Shown here: positions 1 through 11,622 of the stretch, in pieces
Numbering within the stretch: the stretch's first letter is position 1
Layout: each line of letters begins with the position of its first letter
Source of the DNA: Setomelanomma holmii
Lineage: Eukaryota > Ascomycota > Dothideomycetes > Pleosporales > Phaeosphaeriaceae
NCBI GenBank assembly: GCA_010015745.1
Contig: ML978224.1
Span: 121,417-185,416, forward strand
Reading direction: 5' to 3'
DNA: 64,000 bases
The notes under the pieces: model-generated
The model's input: the letters and a program-made list of their open reading frames with translations, nothing else
The model's database searches: none
Told to the model about the DNA's origin: nothing
Made by a program: the position numbers and the translations under genes

Positions 1-1
1 T

Positions 2-235
2 AAGGTGGATTGGGAGGACTTTGAAACGACGGCGGGTAAGGGCGTGAGTGGTGGGGAAAGTGCGAGTAGGGTCGTGTTTGGGGGTGGCAAGTTGGAGACG
101 AAGATTGGTAGGGTGAGGGAAGAGACGGTGGTTAGTAATACGGTTCTGGCGCTGGGGACATTGAGTGCGGTCGCTGCGGGAGCGGCGTGGGTGTGGAGGG
201 GACAGTTGCCTAAGAGGTTGGGGCTGAGGGCATGA
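2..235 (+). CDS. C-terminal end of an unidentified protein with a terminal membrane segment (partial)
   Basis: The frame is open from the window edge to the TGA at 233-235, so the start lies outside. The 77 visible residues are Gly/Ser/Lys-rich and end in a hydrophobic stretch (about VLALGTLSAVAAGAAWVW) followed by a short basic tail (LPKRLGLRA), which suggests a C-terminal membrane anchor or the last helix of a membrane protein. I do not recognise the family. Whether this is the last exon or a chance open frame cannot be settled from this window; the anchor-plus-basic-tail layout argues for real coding. Confidence 0.4.
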   Translation, partial: KVDWEDFETTAGKGVSGGESASRVVFGGGKLETKIGRVREETVVSNTVLALGTLSAVAAGAAWVWRGQLPKRLGLRA

Positions 236-416
236 TACATACCCATATTTCGACGAGTTCGAGATGGTTGAAATGATATCATTGTGCTGGAAATATAGTT
301 CTGTATTTCAAAAGTCACTGTGTCGCTTGCTCAGCATGCTTGTCCGATCACAACTCCGTGAGCGCCGTTTACCCAAATGAACCTCCCAGATTGATCAAAA
401 TAGGAGAGAAGGACGC

Positions 417-1607
417 CTAGACACCCATGGTGAAGTCGTGTTCTATGCCAGGTGTGACGCTATCATGTGTTAGCATCGATGCTCGAGGTCACGCGACTGG
501 CTGTGCTTACCTTGCCATGAACTTCAGGAAGACGACGAGGTACTGATCCACGCGGATGGCCACCTCGTCGTCGCCACCCTCGCTGAGGACCTCCCAGTCG
601 TCTTTGCTCTCCTCACCGTCCTTCCCCTTTGCTTGCTCGGTGAGCTTCAGCAACCGTGTGTCATCTACCAGCGCCTCCATGCCACTATCCAGCTTGCTAA
701 CATCCTTGCCAGCCTTGAGCTTCGCCAGCCGTAGCTTCAAGGCAGCGTCTGCACGGTCGAGAAGCACCTTCATGACCGAGGCGTGTTTACAGGGATGTAC
801 GGAGGCCGTCTTCAGTGCGTGGTCGAAGAAGGGGAAGTCCTCGATTGTGACGGTCTTGTCCTTGTAGTCGCCTACAATGTCCTCCATCATTTCTTGTGGT
901 TTGAGTGGTACTGAAGTCGAGCCGTAGCCGGAGAGGTATAGTCGCGGTGTTCGGTAGTGTGCTGAGTAGCAAATGTAGAGTGTGTATGTTCGTAGGGGTC
1001 TGTCAGGGTCAGTAATGAAGTCTGTCAGGCGCCAGCCGCACCGCATCTACTGAAGCAGACGCGCTCGATGCGAAGGCAGGTCGACTTACGCTGATGTTGA
1101 TGAGCCAGCTTGGGGATCTCTTATGATGGCCTCTTCGTCATCCTCATCGTCCTCCATGTCTGGTATCTCGTCGTCCTCCTCTGCAGCACCCAGGTTGCCG
1201 CTCTCGTCGACTGTCCGCACGTCGCGCACCTTCGCTTCTTGACTTGCCGCCATGCCACCGGTCCTCAGCCAGCCATCGTCTTCTGCCTCTCCTGCTGCGA
1301 AGCCATCCCGTACTATTGTTTCGTCCTGGCCCGCCTCTCCCGCGAAGTTGTCATCGAGCCGCCGATGGCAGGGCACACCGCGCGTCACCAGGAACTGCTT
1401 GCCCTCCGGCAAGTATGATACGCGTTTCGCGGGTGATGACGCATCTGCCCACTGCCACGAAGGAAACTTGAAGACGAGAAAGTCTCCAGCTAGCACGAAC
1501 TCTTCCGGCGTTATCTGCCCTGTCTCGCGAAAGGTCGACGTGTGGCTAATAGCGGCGGTGCGCTCGCGGAAGGTGTCTATATAGGATCGCACGAAGTTGT
1601 ATGCCAT
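417..1607 (-). CDS. ATG3: Autophagy-related protein 3 (Atg8/LC3 E2-like conjugating enzyme)
   Basis: E2-like enzyme that passes activated Atg8 from Atg7 to phosphatidylethanolamine on the growing autophagosome membrane. Three exons: 1090-1607, 511-999 and 417-459, giving 349 residues, the usual fungal length. Visible marks: N-terminus MAYNFVRSYIDTFRERTAAI, the GQITPEEFVLAGD block, the acidic loop EIPDMEDDEDDEEAIIRDP (Atg7/Atg12-contact region in the family), RTYTLYICYSAHYRTPRLYL, MMEDIVGDYKDKTVTIEDFP, the catalytic cysteine in SVHPCKHASVM, and the C-terminal VTPGIEHDFTMGV from the tiny last exon. Introns are GTAAGT...CTGACAG and GTAAGC...GATAG. The first ATG of exon 1 matches the family start. 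The catalytic block and all other family blocks are present, so it should be functional. Confidence 0.95.
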
Positions 1608-1944
1608 GTTGCTTTGCGGTGACGAGAGTTTGATGCGTATGTGTGTGTTGGTATGCTAATACTCGTATCGCTGGTCGTTGTTTGTACAAAGTGACCTTCG
1701 AGGTCGCATGGAGGGGGCGGGGCTTCGACGGACGCCGCTGCCTGCGCGCATCGCGCTAACGTCACGTCAGCCTTTTCGGCCACCTGCCATGCCTTGTACC
1801 TTCAACAACCACCAGGTGACTACCTCATTCACTGTTCCGCGTCGAGGTCACGCCGCTCTGTCATCTCGACCAAGTCATTCGGGCCTCTTTTCACACAAGA
1901 CCTGACTCGCCGAAGGACAACTTGGCCTCGTTGATAGCCCCGCC

Positions 1945-1945
<1 letters not shown>

Positions 1946-1984
<39 letters not shown>
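1946..1984. repeat. Poly-C homopolymer tract, 39 bases
   Basis: Uninterrupted run of 39 cytosines directly after GCCA and before AAAATG. It lies about 340 bp upstream of the ATG3 start codon. Read as protein on the plus strand it gives polyproline in a 78-codon open frame, which I take as chance. The exact length may be affected by sequencing or assembly slippage. Confidence 0.95.
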
Positions 1985-1986
<2 letters not shown>

Positions 1987-4502
1987 AATGCAACATAAGA
2001 TGGCACAGTCCTTCCCTTGGAGGGTGGACCGCGGCGTCTATGCACCATGCAGTCTCAAGGCGATACCTGCAATTGAGCGACCGTCATCACCAGTCCAGCA
2101 CCCTCTTGCGGTCGAGGGCTCCAGAAATATTTGGATAGGTTTAGCGAAAGGGCTATGAAGAGGCTGCGCTGCCAGTTCCTTCCTATCTCGAAACGATGAC
2201 ATCAACGCTTGCCAGCAATCGGTCCCGTATGTCTAGATCTCGGTACAACATTGCCAAAGCGACACGAAGCGGGCACCCGCAGCATGTTACCTTTTCGCCC
2301 TGCATCTGGAGGCACCACTATTTTGATTCTTGCGCGGTCCACAGCATCGTACTGATTTGGGCTGTCCATCAAAGAGACGATATCATGTCCGGAAAACTGT
2401 TTACCTTCAGCAGAATATCCTACGCCCGGAAGCGAGGCGGAAACGGGCTTTGATATCCGGATGTTTCGCTGAAGCCGTTTGGGCTGCTGAATATTCAGCA
2501 CTGCGAACGATATCGAACATATGGACGCTACGCAAACTCGACGCCTTCCGTCAGCCTGTTGTCTCAACAAAGATGACTTTGTGCCCTGCAAATGTCCTTC
2601 GCAAGTGGACTTTAAGCTCGGGCTTCTTACGGCTTCGAAGGCTTCTTCAAGGCGTACTCACTTATAGCGCATTCCATGTAAACGAAAGGAGATACCATTC
2701 GCCTAAAAATCCGTCGAAACGCGACAACCGAACACTACTCGATGCCAGAAGCTTCACCCGGCTTTGCAGTTATCTCAACTGGTCCCCTCCCAGTCCTCAT
2801 GCCGCGATATTCAGCCCAAAGCACGGAAAGCATCGGCTGAATCTCCAGTATCACCAGCACGGCCTTGACAAAAGAAAGTCTGACATCTGCTGTCCCACCG
2901 CACGTTTGTGACAGAGTGGTGCAACAGGTATCAGCTCGCTTGCCAGAACAGAGACGCACAGGCTGCTCATATCCTTCACTTTCGAGTAGCTCGCCCTGAA
3001 AGTGCAGTGAAGTAGGCCTCATCTTCAAAGCATACTTCGTAGATCCATCGACTGCTTCTGCGAACGTGGGCTGATTAGCGACCCGGCTGCCGACCGTGGA
3101 GGATCGCATGGCATGTTGTTGACTACTTCTCTCAATACTATCCCAAACCTCTCATCTGGAATCATGCTAGTAATCGAAAATCAGTCCATAGTTGCGTGCA
3201 AAGCGATTGTACCTTGGCCGCAAATTCCGGCCGCGCTTGACGCAGCGTCTCTCAATTGCATTGTCTTGCAACGACTTAACGAGGACATGAGGCACCATAG
3301 CACTCGATCCGCTTTCCCATGCACTCTTTACGGATGAGTTATGGCTGACAGGTGATGTGCAGCGCCAAACCCCAATGTCGGATCAAAATGTCATCAGCGA
3401 CCGCGAGCTTTACCCAATATGGAGGTGTCGTATTCAGTCTACGACGCCAGTTTCTCGAACTTGAGGCTGCCCTTTCGACGCTATTCTCTCGATAAACAAT
3501 CCTACAGCAGGCTTCACGCGTCCAGGGCCATCACTGCTTGATTTGGTAGCAGTTGCATCTTGTCCTACCTCCCGGACCACTCAATTTGTTTCAAGATTGC
3601 GTGCTTTGTTGGGGTGCTCAACTGCAGTCATTCATCCAATTCAATCCCATGGTCGTGTCCGGGACTATCCTCTACCAAAAGAGCCTGGATTACATTCTGA
3701 AGAGGCCGACATTCATGATCTCATACGAAGAGGGTGCAACCGCTCGCATCGTGCGAGTGTAGCACAAGCTTTAGAGCGTGTGTGCAGCGATATGGGTACC
3801 AAACCAGAACCCGCCTGCAATCCAGCCGCACAGCAGGCGAAGTGCCGCTCAATCGACAGTTTCGACAGAACTCCAACTTAAGCCCAGTCTTGGCTCTACG
3901 TTTGTCTGCGTCTTGATTGAGCCTAGTCGAGTCTGGTCATATCTTTGATTAGACCATGGAATGTCAGTCAATATAGGCCGAATTTCATCCTTAGTGGGCC
4001 TCTTCCAGTGACTTCAAATGGCTTACTTCACTATATCACTTTACCCTGCCTGTTGCAAAGCAGACATGACGGCGAGCGCGGCATGTTGTGCGACTCGTTC
4101 TGCTTGGCAACAACGCATCCTTGTCATTTTCGAGTCTGCGGCACGACGTACAAACTGCTAATTCATCGCTATAGTTCAGGCACGGAATACCTGTGTTCAC
4201 CTTCTTCGCGAAGGTGCTATGTCCGTTCATCTGGGATCTATCGGCGCACGTGCTATCTCCGACCTCCAAAGCATCTGTCCTTCGAACATGTCGGACCACG
4301 GGCATCACACAACATGCTTGAAAGCAATGCTACAATTGCCACACCTGTCATAACCCTCTGGGGTTGGCTGCTTCCTGTCCAGCGACGTGCTGACCAGGGC
4401 ACTATCATCGTTCGTCCCGCCTTGAACTCCTGAAGATGTCATTTCCTCTACGACATCCCGCACGGTGGTCCCAAAGTCACAGACGAGATAAGTCCGAGCA
4501 TG

Positions 4503-4510
4503 TATAAATA
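4503..4510 (+). promoter_or_regulatory. TATA-box-like element TATAAATA
   Basis: Perfect TATAAATA about 180 bp upstream of the ATG at 4691 of the small two-exon gene. The distance leaves room for a fungal 5' leader. This is positional inference only. Confidence 0.35.
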
Positions 4511-4690
4511 TTGCCTCTAGTAACGATCTGTGAGCTCAGTCTTGCATCATATATTCATTTCGAATCAAGTTGCAAAGCTCGCAGATCAGTCAAGTTTCTT
4601 TTCACCTTCTGAGGTCCTACGAGCGCGGAGCAACGTCTCGCCTCTTGGTCCGAGAGTGATCGCCAGTCTACCTGCTCTACAAAATTTGAG

Positions 4691-4984
4691 ATGGCAGACT
4701 CTAACCCAAAACCCGGTGCATCTCAGCCTCGTTGTGGAGGCCATCATCTTCAAGACTCGGCTGGCTCAACTCAGGTATGAATCGAGGTCATGCCCAAGAC
4801 CTGTTTGCTGATCGGCTTACATCAGGGCAGATCTGACCAGGGTGTGGGAAACAGGCAACCAACTTCGAACATCACCGAGGAGAACCCTCCCACATCTGGT
4901 AACAACGCTTCATCTGCAATGGCTCCATGGCTCGAAGAGAAGGAGACCGATGCTCCTTGGACGCCTGAAACTCGCACCTCGTAA
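4691..4984 (+). CDS. Putative small two-exon protein of 80 residues, disordered, unknown
   Basis: Exon 1 is 4691-4774 (28 codons, starting MADSNPKPGASQPRCGGHHL) and exon 2 is 4826-4984 (52 codons, ending EKETDAPWTPETRTS). The 51-nt intron begins GTATGA, has a CTGAT branch-like motif and ends CATCAG; both exons are in phase 0 and the frame closes on TAA. The product is Ser/Asn/Pro/Gly-rich, hydrophilic, without signal peptide or membrane segment, so probably disordered. A TATA-like box lies upstream. No family is recognised. It is a candidate only: a short open frame and a plausible intron can arise by chance in 3 kb. Confidence 0.35.
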
Positions 4985-6330
4985 AGGCTGCATGCAGTGG
5001 CATCTACATTCGTTGTTGGCGTTCTGACTATGGTCTTTATGCACAGCATGGGCGGTATCTAGACAATTGTCGCAAACTGTTTGTACCATATACGACCTTA
5101 CGAAAAGTATAGCATGGCTGTCCAATCGTTCGAGGCGTTCATCTGGCCTATAAGAGCCACTTGAGCAAAGCATGCCGAATAAAACTCTGCCGCTAAAGGC
5201 CTTTCCCGCTCGCTTCATCTCACTGTTGCACCGGCATCTCATGCAGTCTTGCGTCTGTACAACGAGCTGCATTGTCAGGCACAGGCACATTAGCAGCCTG
5301 CCACGAAGCCCCCACTTCATTCCACCGTCTCGCTCGGCTTAGGCTCCCGCGACCTTCAGGCCCGATCCGCACTTTTGTACCACCACGACCGATAGATTTG
5401 CATGTTTTGCCAGCGCATGCGCGGAAGTTGTTCCCGGACAAAGCGTTTCGTGTCGTTTTCTCACAAAGCATGTTGTGAACGCCTGGACAGAGCGCTAACA
5501 TGGACTTTGTCGGACCTGCATCAATGCGCCAGAGAATTGCACGTTACATCACAAATTCGTCGGCAAAGTTTGCTGGCGAAAAGAATCCGACGGACGGGAT
5601 GGCAAAGCATTCGATCAAAGGCGTTGGTGAATGTTGAGGTTGCGAATCAGCGATTGCGATCGCAACGAACTTGAGGTAGTAGTCTGCGTATCCGTACCTG
5701 TTAATGGAATGATCAGGAGAGCTGTGTTATCTACAAGTCAACGGAGGACCAACGACGCTTGCGCTGTGGACGGTCTTCTTTGTCTGGCGTAGAGCATTGA
5801 GTCTTTGATCGAGTGGTTGACAGTAATTCACACTCAAAGCTGAGGTCACAACATCTTCACTTTTCTACATCACCAAAAAATTACCTAACAAGGTCCGCTT
5901 GAATTGAGCACTATTACTGGAGCGCGTATCACCTGGCGGCTATCAGGTCCTGCATCATTCGTCAACCTACAATGATGTCCAAAGGCTCTACACCATCAGT
6001 CGAATTTCTGTACCGCGCACTATAAACTATCATGGGTAACACGACCTCGATCGAGGTGAAGGTCGATGATCCCCTGTACCCCAAGACTCGAGACGCGATA
6101 GCATGCCAGACTAGCTGGAGGTACAGGTACATTTTGTTGCTCCGGAGAGTACGCGAGGGAGTCAAGCGGTGCGGGTGGTGTGGGCCACGATCCTGGACTT
6201 GAGTTTGCGGAGGTAAGGTACCCGTGTCCGGTGCTCATGGCTCGTTACTAGCCGTGGGTGGTATAAGCTAGGTAATAGTACTTGCCCGGAGATTGGTCTT
6301 GTTGCTTCTCTGAGCCTGAGCGGCGTCGCC
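4985..6330. other. No convincing gene
   Basis: About 1.3 kb of short overlapping frames. At 6031 a plus-strand frame starts MGNTTSIEVKVDDPLYPKT and may be an upstream exon of the decayed gene that follows, but the joints are not clear. Nothing else is recognised. Confidence 0.4.
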
Positions 6331-6850
6331 ATGGCTCTGGTGCTGGAAACACACCAAGATGTTCGAGGGCGCACTGTGCGGTCATCTCCGTTTGCCGGGC
6401 GATTTTCAAAGCAGACCAGTCGTCACGGTAAGTAGTGAAGATGCTCGGGCGCCAGTAGGGGGTTTTCCCATCTTAGTGGTGACTTCCAATCGACATTTTC
6501 ACATGACCTTATTTCAGTCCTGCTCACACGGACAGTTACGCGCGTAGCAGCAGATGGCGAACTAGTGGCTGTGGGATCACATTCGTTTCTGCATATTTAC
6601 GATGCCGAGCATTTACCGCAGTCGTTCGACTCGGTCTTGCAACATCATCTCGATTGTAGATTGATCACGGAGATGGACATAGGGAGCGAACGACGAAATT
6701 GACCCACTGTTGGAGGCGTGTGCGACGGCTGCGGCTACGGAGTTGATTGAGACTGGACACCAAAAGGAGCTGAAGTCAGATGGGGCGGGTGTGAAGATGA
6801 TGGAGAAGCTTGCTGTGGGGCTTATGGCTCGACGCGAGAGTAGAGGCTGA
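6331..6850 (+). pseudogene. Possible decayed gene with one intron and a frameshift, unknown family
   Basis: Exon 6331-6427 (from MALVLETHQDVRGRTV) joins in phase to 6518 through a well-formed 90-nt intron (GTAAGT...TTTCAG). The joined frame reads on through a stretch resembling a beta-propeller strand (DGELVAVGSHSFLHIYDAE) and stops at TGA 6700-6702. Shifting by one base just before this stop gives another 49 codons (DPLLEACATAAATELI... ending RRESRG at 6850) of similar coding character. I read this as a short gene broken by a one-base change. The function is unknown and the upstream start is uncertain. Confidence 0.35.
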
Positions 6851-8922
6851 GGGGAAGTGGGAAAGTGAGGAAATGGGAATGGTAGGGTGCTGGCCGAGCT
6901 GAAGAGCTGACAACCCAGGTCTGGGAAGAATATGATTCGGGTTCAATTGGTATCGTGTGACCTGAACTGTAATTGTTGCCCTTGAGCTGACGCGTTAGCC
7001 TCATGCTCTCACAAATCTATCGTCATTGACCAACAAGACATACAACTCATTGCCGCTCTTCACTCTTCACTGATAGGTCCCCATATACCAGCACTTGAGC
7101 ACGGGCCCCAAATATCGTTCTCGTCCACCGCAACCCAGATATTCTTCTTCGTCATGCCATCTGCTTTCGTCTGTTTCTCTTCTTCATACTCGTACTCATG
7201 AATTCTGACTTTGCCCCATCGTACACGCTTGACTGCCGTGGTCAAAATCGCCCAATCGATGCTGCACTCGCGATCTGAGAGAAGGGAACACTTTTACTCG
7301 GAGTAACGCTCCGCATTTTGGTCCATGCTTGACTTGCTTTCGCTCGCGACGGGATGGCTCTCGTAACGGCAGACTCGTCTCCATACATGTCCCGTTGTCG
7401 AGATCGGAGAGATGATGTTGGTAGTCACCCTGGCTCGCTAAGACAGCGGCGGCTGGATTCGGAGCGCGCCATGAAGTCTGACGGGTGCTCGAGATTGCTC
7501 ATTCGTGGTTCTCAAATGTCAGCTTCGTCTCCAGGTGGTGACTTGCTGTGCGTTGAGCGGTATCGGATGTGCCGGGGATGATCGTCTTGGCGGTCGATGA
7601 GCGCGACTAGTGCGATGACTGTATACTGATAAACTGTCGCTTTTGTCGTCGTTGGGTTCGTAGCGATTTTGGTACCAGATGTTCGCGGGCTTGTATGCTT
7701 CATGTTTCCTTGGTCTGTCTTGAGGCTGACGTATTTGGCTTGGAATGGGGTTCTGGGATGGACCTTGGGTGGGGTTTCAGGTTGTAGATGAAGGTTGGTG
7801 GGCATGGTATCCGTGTAGAGGATGAAATTTGCGTCAGGCATGTTGGTAGGAGCGTGTGTGTAGCGAGTGTGATATGTGCTTTGGGTTGCGATTTTGAGTG
7901 GGTGAGGTTGTGGTACAAAGTGCGCGTGCGGTGTTGGTCGTGGGTGTTTGAAGCCTCAATGCCAAAAGAGACAGCTGTGGCGTCGTTGAACGGCGGCGCA
8001 ACTTCGGATTGGAGTAGAGATTGAGCAAGCTTCTCCGGTTGACCTAGGCCCTGCCCTCAGAAGACATGAAAGCTGTAGATGCGTAGTGCTTGGACGGTGA
8101 GAATCCAACCGTAGGCAGCTGCTACGCGTACCATCGGACATCCGTGCTTTGCAGTGTCCTGTATAGCTTCCAATAAAATTGTAGGCATCCATGGTTGATG
8201 ATCTATTCAACACCTTGAATTCTCGTCCTTATGCTCGTTGTCTCGCCCTCACGCAACTGTCGGAGCTGTCATTCTCGACAAAACACTGGTTCACGCTGAA
8301 GGATCTTGCCTGTGAAGAACGTCAGCTCTCGATTCGTCGCAATATTCACTTAAGCCCTTACAAGGGAAACGCTACGGTACGGTGATCCGCAAGGGGTACT
8401 TCATTACCGTCGCGGGGTACTCACATACTCCTCTACGTCGTCACCTCTCTCCAGCATCAATCTCTCCCTCCGCTCCGCCCTCTCCAGATCTATATCATCA
8501 TTATAATCGTCTTAGAGTATTGGAAAATCTTGCGAATAACGAACGTAATATTCTCCCTTTCTGTCGCGTACGACATGGTAGGACTGTCGTAGCCTCCGTA
8601 TTATGGTAAACAGAGGCGAAGGAAGTGTAGGAAGATAATGACGTTCCGGAGACCTATATTATCGCGGTGTGATGCAAATGAATTGGAAGAGTGTTGTATT
8701 GTCTATGTATTTTTCTTGTGCTCATGCTTCTGTCCACAAGGGTCTTCCGCAGGGTCTGTTTACATGACGTATCTACGATACTGTTGAGGTAAGAGGTGCT
8801 TGATAAGGTGAGGAAGCAGCACCAGACACTGGCACGTGGCACACGTGATCCGCTCCTCCTCATAACCGTCACATATATCGAGGATGAAGTTTTGGTAGGT
8901 TGACCAAGAAGGATAGATTTGA
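6851..8922. other. No convincing gene
   Basis: About 2.1 kb with strand-skewed, TG-rich stretches (7.7-7.95 kb) and overlapping frames under 110 codons. No family motif, intron chain or RNA gene was seen. Confidence 0.45.
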
Positions 8923-9767
8923 TTACCTGGCTAAGTCTTCGAGTGGTGAGAGGAAAGCTCGGTCGTTGACGTTGGTACACGTTTTCTGGCTTGTGTGGTC
9001 GGCCCAGATGAGTAATTTTTGGAGCACTGTGAGACCTCTGAATGCGGGACATAGCGCTATCCAGCTCGGCGTGCTCGTCGTCTCGCTCGAGGCCTTACTG
9101 TGGCCCGACAAGTCCATGTCTTCGAAGGCTTCTGGCTTTAATGGAAGAGTAACGCCCAAGTGTTTGATGCTTGAGAAGGCTGCTACCCAGAATTCGGGCA
9201 CCGGTGATGCATTCGGGAGATCAGTTACATGAAACGTGGTGACGTCTACCAGAAAGTTTCCGAGGTCGAGGCGCCTATGCTGAAGTATGAGCGTACATCC
9301 ACACAATCAGTGCAAAGATATGAACAAACAAACATCTTCTTACAAATGCGCATAAATGATAGGTCCGTGTCTCTTCATATCTGGTCACTGTGATTCCTTT
9401 TGAGGGCGATCTTCTCACATTACCAGTGCGGACCCTGGGGGTGGCTAGTCAGTGTAGGTCGCTCATCCAGCGTCCTAGGTGGTACGCAGCTTACCCAGCT
9501 CGACCGTAGGCGTCGGAGATATACAGGGTGATGACGGAACTGAGCCATCGGCGACTGCTCCCATTGCCGTTCGGCACCGTGAACTGGATTGTTTGGGTGC
9601 GGTTGAAGGCAAATTGACAGTGAGAAGTTGTTCGGGTGAATGTTAACATGGATCCCGTACGGTAACAAGTAGCCATATATCATTTGTCGCAGCTCAAGTG
9701 GTAGGACGAAGAGCTTAGCTTGTACTTGAGCATTGGAGTCCGATTCCGAACGTAGTGTCGTTGACAT
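8923..9767 (-). pseudogene. Decayed F-box-like/DUF7730-type protein gene
   Basis: The N-terminus (MSTTLRSESDSNAQ...KLFVLPLELRQMIYGYLLP) has the LPLELRxMIYxYLL signature of the large dothideomycete family with an F-box-like start (function unknown). Exon 9495-9767 joins at 9434 through a 60-nt intron (GTAAGC...CCCCAG) to give the family block RSSW-GPHW, but the next codon is TAA (9420-9422). The family continues at this point: CEKIALK follows the stop in frame, then further stops, and later pieces (GPIIYAHL near 9350, TTFHVTDL and ALLSP-like ends down to 8923) lie in different frames. The start ATG at 9767 is chosen because family homology begins just after it. Reading: a once ordinary family member now dead. 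Confidence 0.5.
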
Positions 9768-11622
9768 GATGGGCGACAATTGTCGGTAGCAGACGCAGAG
9801 CAGCTTTTGCTTGGGGTGACAACAGCGCGAGCAGACAAGTGTGAACGTGGATGTGCGGCACAGCAACGAGTGGCGCGGGCGGGAGAAGAATCATACAAGC
9901 ACATCCGCTGGTTCGGATGCGTATCCATGGCGTCTTCCTCAAGGCTCGTTGTATTCGCTGCTTGGATGAGCAATGACGCCTAGGTCTTTCGCAGATGCGA
10001 ATACATGCACACCATAGACGAGATCTGTAGAATGTCGTCTCGGACGACGGAGACCTTACTCGCAGAAGTGTTCGTCATACTTACAAGCTCTTTGCACCTG
10101 CATTTGAGCGATCAGTCAACCCGTTGATACCTTAAATCTAGACGATGAGTGAGTTATGAGGTTTCTGCGCTTTACTGTGCTCATCGAATCGGTGTTTCTC
10201 CGATCATGTGGTTGGCTCATGCTCGCACCGGCCTAATATCTAATTTCGCATCTCAGCCTCGTTCAGTCAGGATTGCCGTGACGATCCTTTCCACCAACGT
10301 GGAGGTCCGATGCGCCCGTATCCCGGATCCCCAACGTGGTTCGTGCTAAGGCACCCCAAGACTTGCACCTTTGTGCTTTTCCCCCCAGAGTGACGCAGGA
10401 TTGCGCCCAAGCCACAAGCGATTGCTTACACGGCGATCTCAACGCCAGAGGCTGATGCTGCGATGCTGCCGAGATAAGCAGTGAAGCTGCGACAGCTATT
10501 GCAGACGGACGTATATGTGCAGACAGTCGACTTTAGCCAGTACCGGTGTTGGGTGGTCGAGCACTTCTCGAACGAGCAATGGAAGCTGCAGGCAATTAAA
10601 GTGACAGGCGAAATAACGATGGGTACCCCGGATGAAGCATAGAAGCGACCGTTGACAGGCACTCACGGGCCACCGTGCGCCGGTAGGGGCACAGCATAAC
10701 CAGCGGTCAAAGGTCGGCAAAAGAGTCGCCCATAGTAAAGCAAGCCTCGATGCTGAATGCTGGGTGTTGCAGGACAGCGGCGAGCAGTCACGGCGGTACT
10801 TGCTGAGGCTGATGGTGGTGATAGCACGACTGGACAGCCTCGTGCTCTGGCTCTCGCGGCCAGATTTGAAGTCAATGGCTTCTGCAGACCGCTGCGCCAA
10901 GGCTGTCTACTGCGCGGGCTGTCTGGGGACCTGGCAAGAAATCGAGATGTTGTCCGCGGGCGGTGACGCTGGCGATTCGCGGAGACAGGCCCGCTAATTT
11001 CGATAGTCTTGTGCGGTCCAGCCGATGCTTCTCTCCCTATCTGTAGGGCTAGCTGAAGGGCATTTCTGTTGTTGCAGGCGCAGTGGCAGCAGCGACTGTG
11101 ATTGCAGCACGGGCAGAGTGGTGGCGCCCGGATATGGAGCACCACTTCGGGCGCGCCTTGGTGGTGTTGATGCGGTGCAGTCGCCCAATTGGCTGGAGGG
11201 CTAACACTCTCCGAAACACGCCCCCCCGTGCGCATCACGTCGAGGCCCCCGTTAGCCGGATATTCCCTGTCGACGGCTAGCTACTATTTGAAACTCGTCC
11301 AACTCCTGGCGGGAGGGGAGAGCAGAGCAGAGCAGAGCAGCCTGTACATATTCGCTGGACGTCCTGCGCATGCACGAGGCCTGCTTGCGACGTGCAACAT
11401 CTATTTCCATCACTCACCAGCGGCCATTCTTATCCTCGACACGTAATCGGTGGCGGCCGTGGCTGTATCTCGCTGAGAGCTAATCGCAGCTATCGAAGCA
11501 GGCCTCACGCGCGGCGCACCTTTATTCAGTAGCAGCCGCCTACGAACCGCCCAGTCTTGTCCCACTGCATTTGGGACGAGAGCAGTGCTTCTGAACACTG
11601 CACTGCACCTCAATTGCCCGTT
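9768..11622. other. No convincing gene; upstream region of the next gene
   Basis: About 1.85 kb. A 191-codon minus-strand frame (10663-11238) is Pro/Arg/Ala/Ser-rich with no motif and sits in GC-rich sequence, as expected for a chance frame. The last 300 bp contain repeated AGAGC units (about 11320-11340) and probably hold the promoter of the gene at 11623. Confidence 0.45.

Larger units (their letters stand above)
1608..4690. other. Gene-poor region between ATG3 and a putative small gene
   Basis: About 3.1 kb with only short overlapping open frames on both strands and no family I can name. It holds the ATG3 promoter, a 39-base cytosine run (1946-1984) and, from about 2.2 to 4.4 kb, open frames up to 193 codons that have no recognisable motif. 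A minus-strand frame at 2735-3109 has a hydrophobic stretch (FVKAVLVILEIQPMLSVLW) that could be a remnant of a transporter helix, but nothing around it supports a gene. Confidence 0.5.

Noticed and set aside
2330..2911. 193-codon plus-strand frame
   Set aside because: No domain, no neighbouring exon, and overlapping frames of similar quality on the other strand.
2735..3109. Minus frame resembling an ABC-type transporter helix
   Set aside because: Only one hydrophobic stretch; no Walker motif or other transporter block nearby.
10663..11238. 191-codon minus-strand frame
   Set aside because: Low-complexity Pro/Arg/Ala/Ser composition in GC-rich DNA, no intron or family signal.
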